From: RYN-230 sp963793825 | GTDB lineage: Bacteria > Actinomycetota > Actinomycetes > Streptosporangiales > Streptosporangiaceae | Length of the DNA stretch: 64,000 nt | Reading direction: 5' to 3' | NCBI GenBank assembly: GCA_963793825.1 | Contig: CAWCBE010000008.1 | Location: forward strand, 62,001-126,000 | Shown here: in pieces, positions 41,958 to 50,608 of the stretch | Layout of the letters: every line of letters starts with the position of its first letter | Position numbering within the stretch: the stretch's first letter is position 1 | Translations under genes and position numbers: made by a program | Notes under the pieces: generated by a model | Told to the model about the DNA's origin: nothing | The model's database searches: none | What the model saw: the letters and a program-made list of their open reading frames with translations, nothing else

Positions 41958-42452
41958 GTGCCCGAGTTCTACCCGGCTGGCGATGAGCGGCGGATCCGCT
42001 GGCTGATCATCGATGCCCTGCGCCGCTACGGCACCGACTCGGCTCGGCTCGGCCATGCCTTCGCGGCGCTGCATCACCTGCAGGCCGCGGACCTGAGGGC
42101 ACTGGTGGGCATCATGAGCGCCGAAGGCGGCGGCCGGCCGCTCACCGCGGGCCAGCTGCGGGATTACCTCGGGCTCTCCTCCGGGGGTGCCAGCCTGGTC
42201 ATCGACCGCCTGGAAGCGGCCGGCCACATCCGGCGGGTGCGGGATCACCCCACCGACAACCGGGTTGTCCACCTCCGCTACACGGAGCAGGGCATGGCCA
42301 CCGGGATGGCCTTCTTCGGATCCCTGGGACAGCGCACCAACGCCCTGCTCGATCAGTTCAGCGAGGAGGAGGTGCAGGTGATCCGGCGGTTCCTGACCGC
42401 CGCGGCGGACGCGCTGCACGATGAGGTGGACCATCTGGAGCGTGGCGGCTGA
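41958..42452 (+). CDS. MarR-family transcriptional regulator
   Basis: A 164-residue MarR protein with the winged helix LTAGQLRDYLGLSSGGASLV, then DRLEAAGHIRRVRDHPTDNR and a wing ending VVHLRYTEQG. GTG at 41958 follows GGAGGGG; the open frame upstream covers the palindrome. Its original target was probably the divergent MMPL exporter, now a pseudogene, so it may regulate only itself or distant genes. Confidence 0.88.
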   Translation: MPEFYPAGDERRIRWLIIDALRRYGTDSARLGHAFAALHHLQAADLRALVGIMSAEGGGRPLTAGQLRDYLGLSSGGASLVIDRLEAAGHIRRVRDHPTDNRVVHLRYTEQGMATGMAFFGSLGQRTNALLDQFSEEEVQVIRRFLTAAADALHDEVDHLERGG

Positions 42453-42702
42453 CCCCTCGCGCCCGACTTGCGCACTGGCCGGGTTGCGGCATACTCGAAG
42501 GGTCTTGCCATGCCGCCCAGACCCTGCGGTAACCCGTCACCTCGGCGTTCGTCATCGCGCCCCCGGCACCACCGGGATGGCCCCTCCTGGCCGCAGTCGG
42601 CGAGGTCCGTTGTCATTAGCGTGGCCGGGAGAATGCGATGCACAGTCGCGGCTTGACGTGTGCTGGAACGGTGCTGTGTCCGTCTGCCGCCGGTGGCTGC
42701 CG

Positions 42703-43092
42703 ATGGTGAGCTCGCGCCGCGGGGAGCAGCCGCTTTCCGGGGCCGGGCCTGTCCTGCACGACGACGGCATACTGCGGGTCACCCGCGGGCCAGGCCCGGG
42801 CCTGATAATCGCCGGGGAGATCGACGAAGATACCTACCCCGCGCTGGAGGATGTGCTGGCCAGGTTCGGCGCCGGTGCTGCCCACGTCTATCTCGACCTG
42901 GCCGGGGTGGCCTACTGCGACCTGGCCGGCCTGCGGGCCATGGTCCGGCTGGCCGGCGCCCAGGCTGGTCGCGGCAGGCAGGTCATCCTGCGGAATCTGC
43001 CGCCGGACCTCCGGACGGTTCTGGAAGTGGTCGGCTGGGATAGCACCCCGGGCGTGGTCATCGATCCCCCTGCGCCCGGCGGCCCCCGCTAG
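42703..43092 (+). CDS. STAS-domain protein
   Basis: A 129-residue stand-alone STAS domain of the anti-anti-sigma type: GLIIAGEIDEDTYPALEDVL, then HVYLDLAGVAYCDLAGLRAM and VILRNLPPDLRTVLEV. At the usual phosphorylation motif D-S-S-G it has YCDLAG, so the phosphoserine is missing and it may be a constitutive or non-phosphorylated form (MlaB-like). The ATG at 42703 is preferred, but the ribosome site is weak and upstream starts exist. The 3' end overlaps the converging topoisomerase gene by 35 bases. Confidence 0.8.
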   Translation: MVSSRRGEQPLSGAGPVLHDDGILRVTRGPGPGLIIAGEIDEDTYPALEDVLARFGAGAAHVYLDLAGVAYCDLAGLRAMVRLAGAQAGRGRQVILRNLPPDLRTVLEVVGWDSTPGVVIDPPAPGGPR

Positions 43093-44155
43093 CCAGGCCG
43101 CTGGCGCTCCTGCCTGCCGGCCGGCCGGACAGCAGGCGGAGCACGGCGCGTTCCGCCGCGCCCTGGGTGGCCAGCTCGCCGAACTCGCTGGCCTGGCCGA
43201 GCTGGCCGAGCGCCGGCGCGATCGTCTGCCCGTCTTCGTACCGTGCGATGACCCGCGGGTCGATGTAGGACGCCCGGGCCACGGCCGGGGTGTTGCCCAG
43301 GTACTCCGCGACCTCCCGGACGACCCGGGCGATAGCCCGCTTGCTGGCCGTGTCCGAGCGGGCGGCCTCCTCGGACACGGCCAGCCCCACCGCGGCCAGC
43401 ACGGTGGCGTGCCAGGTGCGGAAGTCCTTGGCCGTGTAATCGCCGCCCGAGGTCTCCCGCAGGTAGTCGTTGATGTCGGCGGACGTCACGTCGTGCCAGC
43501 GCGGGCCGCTGCGGTAGGCCAGCAGGCCGTCACCGCCGCCGCGGCGCCGCTTGAGGCTGCGGATCACCGCGGTCACCCGTTCGTCGGCGACCGCCTGCTC
43601 GCGGTGCTTGGTGGCCTTGCCGATGTAGTCGAAGACGAGCTGCCCGCGGGTGACGGTCACATGCTCGCGGCGGATCGTGGCCAGCCCGTAGGTGCCATTC
43701 CCGGCCGCGTACTCTTCCCCGCCCGGGCGGAAGAAGCCCAGGTCGACCAGCCGGATGGCGGCCGCGAGGACCCGGTCGCGGCCCAGCCCGGAGCTGTCCA
43801 GGTGGCGGATCACCACGCTGCGGACCCGCGGCAGCACCTCGCCGAACTCCAGCACCCGGTCATGCTTCTCCCGGTCCCGCTGCTCCCGCCACAGATCGTG
43901 GTACCGGTACTGGCGGCGGCCGGCGGAATCGGTGCCGACCGCCTGGATGTGACCCTGGGCGTCGGCGCAGATCCAGACGTCTTCCCAGGCGGGCGGGATC
44001 ACCAGGGCCCGGATCCGGGCCAGGGTCCCGGCGTCGTGCAGCGACGCTCCGTCCGGGCCGAGGTAGCGGAACCCCCGCCCGCACCGGCTGCGCCGGATGC
44101 CCGGGCCGCTCAGGTCACTGCGCACCAGCTCGGCTAGCTCCCGCAGGTCAGTCAC
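43058..44155 (-). CDS. DNA topoisomerase IB
   Basis: A 365-residue poxvirus-like type IB topoisomerase that relaxes supercoils by making a 3'-phosphotyrosine. Visible hallmarks are YLGPDGASLHD, LVIPPAWEDVWI, GRRQYRYHDLWREQRDREKH, GNGTYGLATIRREHV, the catalytic basic motif YTAKDFRTWHATV, and the active Tyr 297 in ARASYIDPRV. GTG at 44155 is taken as start; TTG at 44188 is possible. Common in actinobacteria as an accessory enzyme. Confidence 0.93.
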   Translation of the reverse strand: MTDLRELAELVRSDLSGPGIRRSRCGRGFRYLGPDGASLHDAGTLARIRALVIPPAWEDVWICADAQGHIQAVGTDSAGRRQYRYHDLWREQRDREKHDRVLEFGEVLPRVRSVVIRHLDSSGLGRDRVLAAAIRLVDLGFFRPGGEEYAAGNGTYGLATIRREHVTVTRGQLVFDYIGKATKHREQAVADERVTAVIRSLKRRRGGGDGLLAYRSGPRWHDVTSADINDYLRETSGGDYTAKDFRTWHATVLAAVGLAVSEEAARSDTASKRAIARVVREVAEYLGNTPAVARASYIDPRVIARYEDGQTIAPALGQLGQASEFGELATQGAAERAVLRLLSGRPAGRSASGLASGGRRAQGDR

Positions 44156-44274
44156 GGCTGGCCAGCTACCCGCGCGGCCGGCGGCCAATCGGCGCGCGTT
44201 GGTTAGCCGAGGGTCCCCCGGGTAGCGATGACCTGGCCGTCACCAGCCGGGGGGCGCTCAGGAGGTCAGGACAC

Positions 44275-44571
44275 GTGAACAGGATGCTCTACAGGCCAGT
44301 CACGCTCGGGGCCAGCCTGCTGGCCGGCGTGCTGGCCGGTGCCATCGTCAAGCGAGCCTGGAAGCTGATGGCTGGCCAGGACGAGGTGCCGGAGGCCACG
44401 GACGCGCAGCGCACCTGGCCCGAGGTGCTCGTGGCGGCGGGGCTGCAGGGAGCGGTCGCCGCCGTGGTCCGCGCGGCCGTGGACCGGGGGACCGCCGCCG
44501 GGACGCGGCGGCTGACCGGCAGCTGGCCGGGGGACGACGAGGATGACCGGCAGCCGGCCAAGGTGGCCTGA
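44275..44571 (+). CDS. DUF4235 family membrane protein
   Basis: A 98-residue protein. Its N-terminal hydrophobic stretch (TLGASLLAGVLAGAIVKRAWKL) and a second one (VAAGLQGAVAAVVRAAVDRG) match the DUF4235 pattern, with a short acidic C terminus (GDDEDD). Function unknown; probably membrane-associated. CAGGAGGTCAG before the GTG supports the start. Confidence 0.85.
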   Translation: MNRMLYRPVTLGASLLAGVLAGAIVKRAWKLMAGQDEVPEATDAQRTWPEVLVAAGLQGAVAAVVRAAVDRGTAAGTRRLTGSWPGDDEDDRQPAKVA

Positions 44572-44639
44572 CCGGATGGGGTACAGCGGGGTGACGGCAG
44601 TCGAGCGGTACGGCCGCCACCCCGCCGCCCGCCGCCCGG

Positions 44640-44860
44640 CCAGCTGGCGGCCCGGGGCGCCGGGGTGGTCCCGGAACTGACCAGCGCGCTGCTGCACCTG
44701 GCGAACCAGCTGCTGCCGCCGCCCGGGACCGGTGACGGCCAGGCGGCCGCGGGCCAGGACCTCCGGTCCCCGCTCAACGGCCAGCTGTTCCAGTGGCTGA
44801 CCGCGCCGGGCCGCACCGCCGCGCCAGCTCAACCAGGCCAGCGGGCGATCCGGCCAGACA
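44640..44860 (+). pseudogene. Possible SDR C-terminal remnant
   Basis: The frame leading into the next gene reads VVPELTSALLHLANQLLPPP, then GQDLRSPLNGQLFQWLTAPG, which resembles the C-terminal tail of large actinobacterial short-chain dehydrogenases. No catalytic part or start is present. It makes up most of the 327-base gap between DUF4235 and the next gene. Confidence 0.3.
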
Positions 44861-44898
44861 ACCACGCGCTAGCGCGACCGGCACCGAGGAGGAGACCA

Positions 44899-45432
44899 AT
44901 GGCGGTACGACAGGCCGCGGAAGCCATGAAACGGTCCGCACAGGACCCGCTGGGCATCTACCTGAACGACCACCTGGCCGGGGCCACCGGCGGCCTGGAA
45001 CTGGCCCGGCGGGTAGCCGGCGCCGGGCAGATGCCGGCTGACGCCGGCACCCTGGCCCGGCTGGCCGCCGACATCGCCCAGGACCGAGGCGCCCTGATCG
45101 ACATGATGCGCGCCCTCGGCGTCCCGGTGCGCACCTACAAGGTGTGGGCGGGCTGGGCGGGGGAGAAGGCCGGCTGCAAGCCGAACGGCCGGCTCCGCAC
45201 CCGCTCGCCGCTGAGCAACCTGCTAGAACTGGAGATGATGCGGCTCGGGGTGCAGGGCAAGCAGGCCGTCTGGCGCACGCTCCGGGCCCAGGCCGGCAGC
45301 GACCCGCGGCTCGATGCCGGCCGCCTGGGCGGGCTGATCGCCCGCGCGGAGGCCCAGGCTGACCTGCTGGAGGATCTGCGCGTCCGTGCCGCGGCGCTCG
45401 TCCTCGCCGCGTCCGGGGCAGCTCATGGCTGA
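44899..45432 (+). CDS. Helical protein, DUF892-like or ferritin-like
   Basis: A 177-residue all-helical protein: QDPLGIYLNDHLAGATGGLE, then LARLAADIAQDRGALIDMMR and LGVPVRTYKVWAGWAGEKAG, with LSNLLELEMMRLGVQGKQAV. Conserved in actinobacteria; the repeated E/H positions resemble small ferritin-like helical bundles, but metal binding is not certain. GAGGAGGAG before the ATG at 44899 fixes the start. Its stop overlaps the start of the HAD gene by 8 bases, so the two are translated together. Confidence 0.75.
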   Translation: MAVRQAAEAMKRSAQDPLGIYLNDHLAGATGGLELARRVAGAGQMPADAGTLARLAADIAQDRGALIDMMRALGVPVRTYKVWAGWAGEKAGCKPNGRLRTRSPLSNLLELEMMRLGVQGKQAVWRTLRAQAGSDPRLDAGRLGGLIARAEAQADLLEDLRVRAAALVLAASGAAHG

Positions 45433-46264
45433 CCAGCCGCCGGGCGCCGCCGCCGTCCTGTTCGACGTGGACGGCACGCTGCTGGACACCAATTACCTGC
45501 ACGTCACCGCCTGGTGGGACGCCTTCCGCGAACGCGGTCACGAGGTGCCCTGCGCCGACATCCACCGGGCCATCGGGCTCAGTTCGGAGGACCTGATCAC
45601 CCGGGTGCTCGGCCACCCGGACCCCGGGTCCAGCGAGGCTCACAGCCGGTACATCGCGCCCTACCTGGGCCGGATGCGGGCCCTGCCGGGGGCGCCCGGC
45701 CTGGTCACCGCCGTGAGCCGCCTGGGGCTGTCCGTCGTGCTGGCCACCAGCGCCAAGGATGAGGAAGTTGAGCTGATGCTGGACGTCCTCGGCGCCCGTG
45801 ACGTCCTCGGCACGGTGGTGAGTTCCGGTGCGGTCAAGCAGGCCAAGCCGGCCCCCGACATTGTGCACGAGGCGCTGCGCCGGTCGGGTACCGACCGCTC
45901 CCGCGCCGTCATGGTCGGGGACACCGTGTGGGACGTGATGGCGGCCGGGCGCGCCGAGGTGCCCTGCATTGGCCTGCTGTCCGGCGGCATCAGCGAGGCG
46001 GACCTTCGCGGGGCCGGCGCCGTGGAGATCTACGCCGACCCGGCCGCGCTGCTGGGCAACCTGGCTGCCAGCGCCATCGGCCAGCTCACGGCGGAGCCGG
46101 CGCCGCGCGGCCTGCTAGCTAGGGGGTGCCCGTCTGGCCGCCGCCGGAATATAGCGGCCCGACGGCCCGGCGGAGCGTCCGCGGGCCGCCCAGCGGCGCG
46201 GCAGCCCCTCAGCGGCGGCGAGACCGGGCCGGGCGGGATGCGGTGGGCTCCCAGCCCGGAGTAG
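45425..46264 (+). CDS. HAD-family hydrolase
   Basis: A 279-residue haloacid-dehalogenase-like phosphatase. Motif I is VLFDVDGTLLDTN (nucleophile Asp), motif II VVLATSAKDEE, motif III Lys in KQAKPAPDIV, and motif IV VMVGDTVWDVMAA. It probably removes phosphate from a sugar phosphate or nucleotide. The family core ends near residue 215; the last 60 residues are Arg/Gly/Pro-rich and may be non-native sequence after loss of a stop, since they run antisense to the small gene at 46209. Translationally coupled to the helical protein before it. Confidence 0.9.
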   Translation: MADQPPGAAAVLFDVDGTLLDTNYLHVTAWWDAFRERGHEVPCADIHRAIGLSSEDLITRVLGHPDPGSSEAHSRYIAPYLGRMRALPGAPGLVTAVSRLGLSVVLATSAKDEEVELMLDVLGARDVLGTVVSSGAVKQAKPAPDIVHEALRRSGTDRSRAVMVGDTVWDVMAAGRAEVPCIGLLSGGISEADLRGAGAVEIYADPAALLGNLAASAIGQLTAEPAPRGLLARGCPSGRRRNIAARRPGGASAGRPAARQPLSGGETGPGGMRWAPSPE

Positions 46265-46385
46265 TCCCGGGAGCCCCGGCCCCGAAGCCGAGCCCGCCCG
46301 CACAGTACTGGCCCAGGTGCACCGCGCGCACCCGCGAGCCGATCGGCACCCGCTGGCGGCGCCGGATCCGTGGCCATAGCCGCAT
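46209..46385 (-). CDS. Small basic protein
   Basis: A 58-residue open frame: MRLWPRIRRRQRVPIGSRVR, then AVHLGQYCAGGLGFGAG. GGAGGGA lies 7 bases before the ATG, and GC3 is high throughout, so it may well be a real short gene. It runs antisense to the tail of the HAD gene (46209-46264). Function unknown. Confidence 0.45.
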   Translation of the reverse strand: MRLWPRIRRRQRVPIGSRVRAVHLGQYCAGGLGFGAGAPGTTPGWEPTASRPARSRRR

Positions 46386-46472
46386 GCCGCTGTCCCTCCG
46401 CTAGCCGGCCGGGCAGACCGCCCATGCCGCCTAGGCTACTGTCGGCAGACCCTGGACCGGGAGGATGGATTC

Positions 46473-47456
46473 ATGCGCGCAATCATGGTCAGCCGTCCCG
46501 GAGGTCCCGAGGTCCTGGAGATCAGCGACGCCCCGGCCCCGGAGCCGGGCCCCGGCCAGCTGCTGGTCGGCGTGGCCGCAGCCGGTGTCAACTTCATGGA
46601 CATTTACCAGCGGGAGGGCCGGCCGCAGTACGTGCGCCCGGTGCCGTTCAGCCCCGGCGCCGAAGGAGCCGGCACGGTGCTGGCCACCGGCCCGGACGTG
46701 AGTGACTTCGCGGCCGGCGACCGGGTCGCCTGGACCGGGGTGCCGGGCAGTTACGCCGAGCAGGTGGCGGTCCCGGCCGGATCCGCCGTAGCGGTGCCCG
46801 CGGGCATGGACCTGGCCACCGCCGCGGCGGTCATGCTGCAGGGCATGACCGCCCACTACCTGTGCCACAGCACCTACCCGGTGGCCGACGGGGACCCGGT
46901 CGTGGTGCATGCCGCGGCGGGCGGGGTAGGCCTGCTGCTCACCCAGATGGTCACGATGCGGGGCGGGACGGTTGTCGCGACCACCTCGACCACCGCCAAG
47001 GCGGTGCTCGCCCAGCAAGCCGGGGCGGCGTACGTGGCCGGCTACGACGACTTCCCCGGCGTGGTGCGGCGCGTCACCGGTGGCCGCGGGGCCGCGGTGG
47101 TCTACGACGGCGTCGGGCAGGCCACCTTCGAGGACGGCCTGGACGCGCTGCGTCCCCGCGGCTACCTGGTGCTGTACGGGGCGGCCAGCGGCCCGGTACC
47201 GCCGTTCGACCTGCAGCGGCTGCTGCCGGCAGGCTCCCTGTTTGTCACCCGCCCGACTCTCGCGCACTACCTGGCCAGCCGGGAGGAACTCGTGTGGCGG
47301 GCCGGGGACGTGCTGCGCTGGATCGGCGAGGGGCGGCTCTCGGTGCGGATCGGCGGGACCTACCCGCTGGAGCAGGCCGCGGCGGCGCATCAGGACCTGG
47401 CCGGCCGCCGGACGACGGGCAAGCTCCTCCTGCTGCCGGGCGGTGGGCCGGCATGA
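46473..47456 (+). CDS. NADPH:quinone reductase-like oxidoreductase
   Basis: A 327-residue zinc-free medium-chain dehydrogenase. The groES-like part has AAGVNFMDIYQREG and PGAEGAGTV; the nucleotide-binding part has VVVHAAAGGVGLLLTQM and later VVYDGVGQATFEDGLDALRP, close to quinone oxidoreductase Qor. It reduces quinones or enals with NADPH. It is first of three translationally coupled genes: its stop overlaps the next start (ATGA at 47453-47456). Confidence 0.93.
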   Translation: MRAIMVSRPGGPEVLEISDAPAPEPGPGQLLVGVAAAGVNFMDIYQREGRPQYVRPVPFSPGAEGAGTVLATGPDVSDFAAGDRVAWTGVPGSYAEQVAVPAGSAVAVPAGMDLATAAAVMLQGMTAHYLCHSTYPVADGDPVVVHAAAGGVGLLLTQMVTMRGGTVVATTSTTAKAVLAQQAGAAYVAGYDDFPGVVRRVTGGRGAAVVYDGVGQATFEDGLDALRPRGYLVLYGAASGPVPPFDLQRLLPAGSLFVTRPTLAHYLASREELVWRAGDVLRWIGEGRLSVRIGGTYPLEQAAAAHQDLAGRRTTGKLLLLPGGGPA

Positions 47457-48424
47457 CCATCCCGCCGGGCGGCGTACCCTCGGGACCGCCCGACGGCCGG
47501 CAGGTGCCCCGGTTCGCCGGCCCCGACACGTTCGCCCGGCTGCCCCGCCTGGCCGACGTTGGGTCGGCCGCGGTGGCCGTGCTTGGCATCCCGTTCGACG
47601 CGGGCGTGTCCTACCGGCCCGGGGCCCGGTTCGGCCCGGCCGCGATACGGGCTGGCGCGAAGCTGCTCCGCCCGCACAACCCCGCGCTGAATGTGGACCC
47701 ATGGGCCCGGCAGCAGGTGGCCGACGCTGGTGACCTCGCCGTCAACCCGTTCGACATCGCGGCCGCCATCGCGGAGATCGAATCGGGCGCCCGCGCCACG
47801 CTGGCCGCCGCGGACCGGCTGATCGCCCTGGGTGGCGACCACACCGTCGCCCTGCCACTGCTGCGGGCCACCGCCGAACGGCACGGCCCGGTGGCGCTGG
47901 TGCATTTTGATGCGCACCTGGACACCTGGGACACGTATTTCGGCGCTCCCTACACGCACGGCACGCCGTTCCGCCGGGCGGCTGAGGAAGGGCTGCTCGC
48001 CCTCGGCCGCTCGGCGCATGTGGGTGTCCGCGGTCCGCTGTACTCCGCGGCCGACCTGGCCGAGGACGCCGGGCTCGGATTCGCCACCGTGTCCACCGAA
48101 GACGTGGCCCGGCGCGGGGCGGACGAGGCGGTCGACCGGATCCGGGACCGGGTCGGGGATCACCCGGTCTACCTGAGCGTGGACATCGATGTGCTCGACC
48201 CGGCGCACGCCCCGGGGACCGGTACCCCCGAGCCGGGCGGCCTGACCACCCGCGAACTGCAGCTGATCCTGCGCGGGCTGGCCGGGCTGCGGCTGGCCGG
48301 GGCGGACGTGGTAGAGGTGTCCCCGCCCTACGACCACGCGGAACTGACCTCGCTGGCCGCGGCCAACGTGGCTTACGAGATGCTGAGCCTGTTCGCGCTG
48401 TGCCCGCCGGGCGCCCCCCGGTGA
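47453..48424 (+). CDS. Ureohydrolase (agmatinase/guanidinobutyrase type)
   Basis: A 323-residue arginase-fold enzyme that hydrolyses a guanidino group to urea. All manganese ligands are visible: GGDHT (His 130), HFDAHLDTWD (Asp 153, His 155, Asp 157) and SVDIDVLDP (Asp 244, Asp 246). The THGTPFRRA segment fits the agmatinase/guanidinobutyrase branch rather than arginase. The start overlaps the reductase stop, and the stop overlaps the nitrilase start by GTGA. With the nitrilase, the substrate might be 4-guanidinobutyrate; agmatine is the other option. Confidence 0.92.
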   Translation: MTIPPGGVPSGPPDGRQVPRFAGPDTFARLPRLADVGSAAVAVLGIPFDAGVSYRPGARFGPAAIRAGAKLLRPHNPALNVDPWARQQVADAGDLAVNPFDIAAAIAEIESGARATLAAADRLIALGGDHTVALPLLRATAERHGPVALVHFDAHLDTWDTYFGAPYTHGTPFRRAAEEGLLALGRSAHVGVRGPLYSAADLAEDAGLGFATVSTEDVARRGADEAVDRIRDRVGDHPVYLSVDIDVLDPAHAPGTGTPEPGGLTTRELQLILRGLAGLRLAGADVVEVSPPYDHAELTSLAAANVAYEMLSLFALCPPGAPR

Positions 48425-49233
48425 CCGTGGTCGCGGTCTGCCAGCTCCGGCTGGCGGTGGCGGACCCGCACGGCAACCTGGCCGCGGCCGCGGAAGCCGT
48501 CGGGCAGGCCGCCGCGGCCGGGGCGGGCCTGGTAGTGCTGCCCGAACTATGTGACAGCGGGTACGTGTTCTCCTCGGCCGCCGAGGCGGCCCGGCTGGCC
48601 AGCCGGGCCGGGGACAGCGCCGCGCTGCGCCAGTGGCAGGCGCTGGCCCGGGCGCACGGCGCCATGATCGTGGGCGGCTTCTGTGAGCTCGGCGGCGAGG
48701 GCCGGCTCTACAACAGCGCCGCCCTGGTGGACGCCTCGGGAGTCCGGGCGGTGTACCGCAAGGCGCACCTGTGGGACGCGGAGAAACTGGTCTTCACCCC
48801 GGGCAGCGGGCCGCCGCCGGTGGTCGGGATCCCGGCCGGCCAGGTCGCCGTCATGATCTGCTACGACCTGGAGTTCCCGGAATGGGTCCGGCTGGCCGCG
48901 CTGGCCGGCGCCGACCTGATCGCCGCGCCGGTCAACTGGCCCGCCGAGCCCGTGCCGCCGGGGGAGCGGCCCTCGGTCGTGATCAAGGCGCAGGCCGGCG
49001 CCGCCGTCAATGGCGTCTACCTGGCCGTCGCGGACCGGTGCGGGCCGGAACGCGGGGTGTCCTGGGTGGGCGGCAGCCTGATCGCGGGCCCGGACGGCTA
49101 CCCGCTGGCCGGCCCGGCGGCCGCCGGCCAGCCCGGGGTGCTCACCGCCGACTGTGACCTGTCCCGGGCCCGGGACAAGCGGATCAGCGCCCACAACGAC
49201 GTCCTGGCTGACCGGCGCCCGGAGCTCTACTAG
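48421..49233 (+). CDS. Carbon-nitrogen hydrolase (nitrilase family)
   Basis: A 270-residue amidohydrolase with the full catalytic triad: Glu 42 (VLPELCDSGY), Lys 114 (VYRKAHLWD) and Cys 147 (VMICYDLEFPE). These enzymes hydrolyse amides, nitriles or carbamoyl compounds. Its GTG start overlaps the ureohydrolase stop, so the pair works in one pathway; a guanidinobutyramide or N-carbamoyl substrate is likely. A hairpin at 49266-49286 ends the operon. Confidence 0.92.
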   Translation: MTVVAVCQLRLAVADPHGNLAAAAEAVGQAAAAGAGLVVLPELCDSGYVFSSAAEAARLASRAGDSAALRQWQALARAHGAMIVGGFCELGGEGRLYNSAALVDASGVRAVYRKAHLWDAEKLVFTPGSGPPPVVGIPAGQVAVMICYDLEFPEWVRLAALAGADLIAAPVNWPAEPVPPGERPSVVIKAQAGAAVNGVYLAVADRCGPERGVSWVGGSLIAGPDGYPLAGPAAAGQPGVLTADCDLSRARDKRISAHNDVLADRRPELY

Positions 49234-49265
49234 CCGGCGATTGCGCGGGAGGTTCCGGGAGGCGC

Positions 49266-49286
49266 CCCGGGCTAGCTCAGCCCGGG
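49266..49286. terminator. Bidirectional hairpin
   Basis: CCCGGGCT-AGCTC-AGCCCGGG forms a perfect 8-bp stem with a 5-base loop, between the convergent nitrilase and SMP-30 genes. The SMP-30 stop codon lies inside it. Confidence 0.7.
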
Positions 49287-50224
49287 TAGCGGGCGCCGGA
49301 GACGGTCACCCGCAGCGAGTAGACGGAGGTGGTCGCGCACAGGAAGAGCTGGTTCCGCCGCGGCCCGCCGAAGGCCAGGTTGGCCACGGTCTCCGGCACG
49401 CGCAGCTTGCCGAGCAGGGTCCCGTCCGGGTCGAAGCAATGCAGGCCGTCCCCGGCCGCCGCCCACACCCGGCCCGCACTGTCCAGCCGCAGGCCGTCGA
49501 ACGTGCCCGCGCCGCACCGGGCGAACACCTCCCCGCCCGCCAGTCCGCCCGCCTCGGTCACGGTGAACCGCCGGATGTGGCGCTCCTCGCTGTCGGAGAT
49601 GTACAGCTGCCGCTCGTCCGGGGTGAAGGCCAGGCCGTTGGGGCGGTTGAAGTCGTCGGCGACGACCGCCAGCCGGCCGCTGGCCGGGTCAGCCCGGTAC
49701 ACGTGGCAGCCGCCGATCTCGCTCTCCGCCCGGTGGCCCTCGTAGTCACTGTCGATGCCGTAGGCCGGGTCGGTGAACCATACCGAGCCGTCCGCCCGCT
49801 CCACGACGTCGTTCGGGCTGTTCAGCCGGTGGCCGCGGTAGCCGTCGGCGAGCACGGTAACCGACCCGTCGTGCTCGGTCCGGGTGACCCGGCGGGCGCC
49901 GTGCTCGCAGCTCACCAGGCGGCCCTGCCGGTCCACAGTGTGCCCGTTGGTGAATTGCGCGGGCTCGCGGAACACGCCGACCGCGCCGGTGGTCTCATCC
50001 CAGCGCAGCATCCGGTCGTTCGGGATGTCGCTGAAGACCAGGTAGCGCCCGGCCGGGAAATAGGCCGGCCCCTCCGTCCACCGGCACCCGGTGTGCAGCA
50101 CCTCCAGCCGCCTGTCCCCGCGGCAGCGGCGGAACCGCTCGTCGAGCACCTCGAAGCGGGCGGGCACGGTCTCGGTCACCAGTACTCCAGGTCCGGCCGG
50201 GGTTGCATGCGGCAATCCTGCCAT
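49277..50224 (-). CDS. SMP-30/gluconolactonase family protein
   Basis: A 315-residue beta-propeller lactonase. Family motifs are WTEGPAYFPAGRYLVFSDIP (first Glu metal ligand), LNSPNDVVERADGSVWFTDP (Asn ligand), NRPNGLAFTPDERQLYISDS (Asn/Asp ligands) and GTFDGLRLDSAGRVWAA (Asp). It hydrolyses sugar lactones using a divalent metal. With gluconokinase nearby, though not in the same operon, a gluconate-related role is plausible. Confidence 0.92.
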   Translation of the reverse strand: MAGLPHATPAGPGVLVTETVPARFEVLDERFRRCRGDRRLEVLHTGCRWTEGPAYFPAGRYLVFSDIPNDRMLRWDETTGAVGVFREPAQFTNGHTVDRQGRLVSCEHGARRVTRTEHDGSVTVLADGYRGHRLNSPNDVVERADGSVWFTDPAYGIDSDYEGHRAESEIGGCHVYRADPASGRLAVVADDFNRPNGLAFTPDERQLYISDSEERHIRRFTVTEAGGLAGGEVFARCGAGTFDGLRLDSAGRVWAAAGDGLHCFDPDGTLLGKLRVPETVANLAFGGPRRNQLFLCATTSVYSLRVTVSGARYPG

Positions 50225-50608
50225 GCTGCCGTCCCGGCCCAGGGCCGCCGGCGGGACGGCGCCGGGCGTGGTGAACGGTGCGGCCAGGTATGACTCCGGG
50301 CAGACTGGGTATAACCCGCGCAGTTCAAGACACCTAAGTTAATTAGTAATGTGAATGGCGTTGCAATTCGCGCTTTGGCTGGACATCCCCGCGCCGTTCG
50401 TGTCACGATGATAAAAGCGCGGCGGGTGCGGGAACCATGAGTCATGGCTACCCGGCCCATCTGTGCTTGGGGGGGATGAGGGCTCCGGTGCCTTCTTCCC
50501 GGGGTAGCTGGACGCAGGCATCTGGGTCTGCCGGGGTTGGCTCTGGGTCAGTTGCCATGGCCTGGCCTCCTGCGTGCCTGGATGCACGCGATGAGGGGGG
50601 AATTTACT
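50225..50608. other. 384-base gap
   Basis: No gene is supported. The part around 50330-50420 is AT-richer (TTAATTAGTAATGTGAATGG) and may contain the promoter of the SMP-30 gene or a small transcript, but no hairpin or -10 element is convincing. Confidence 0.4.
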
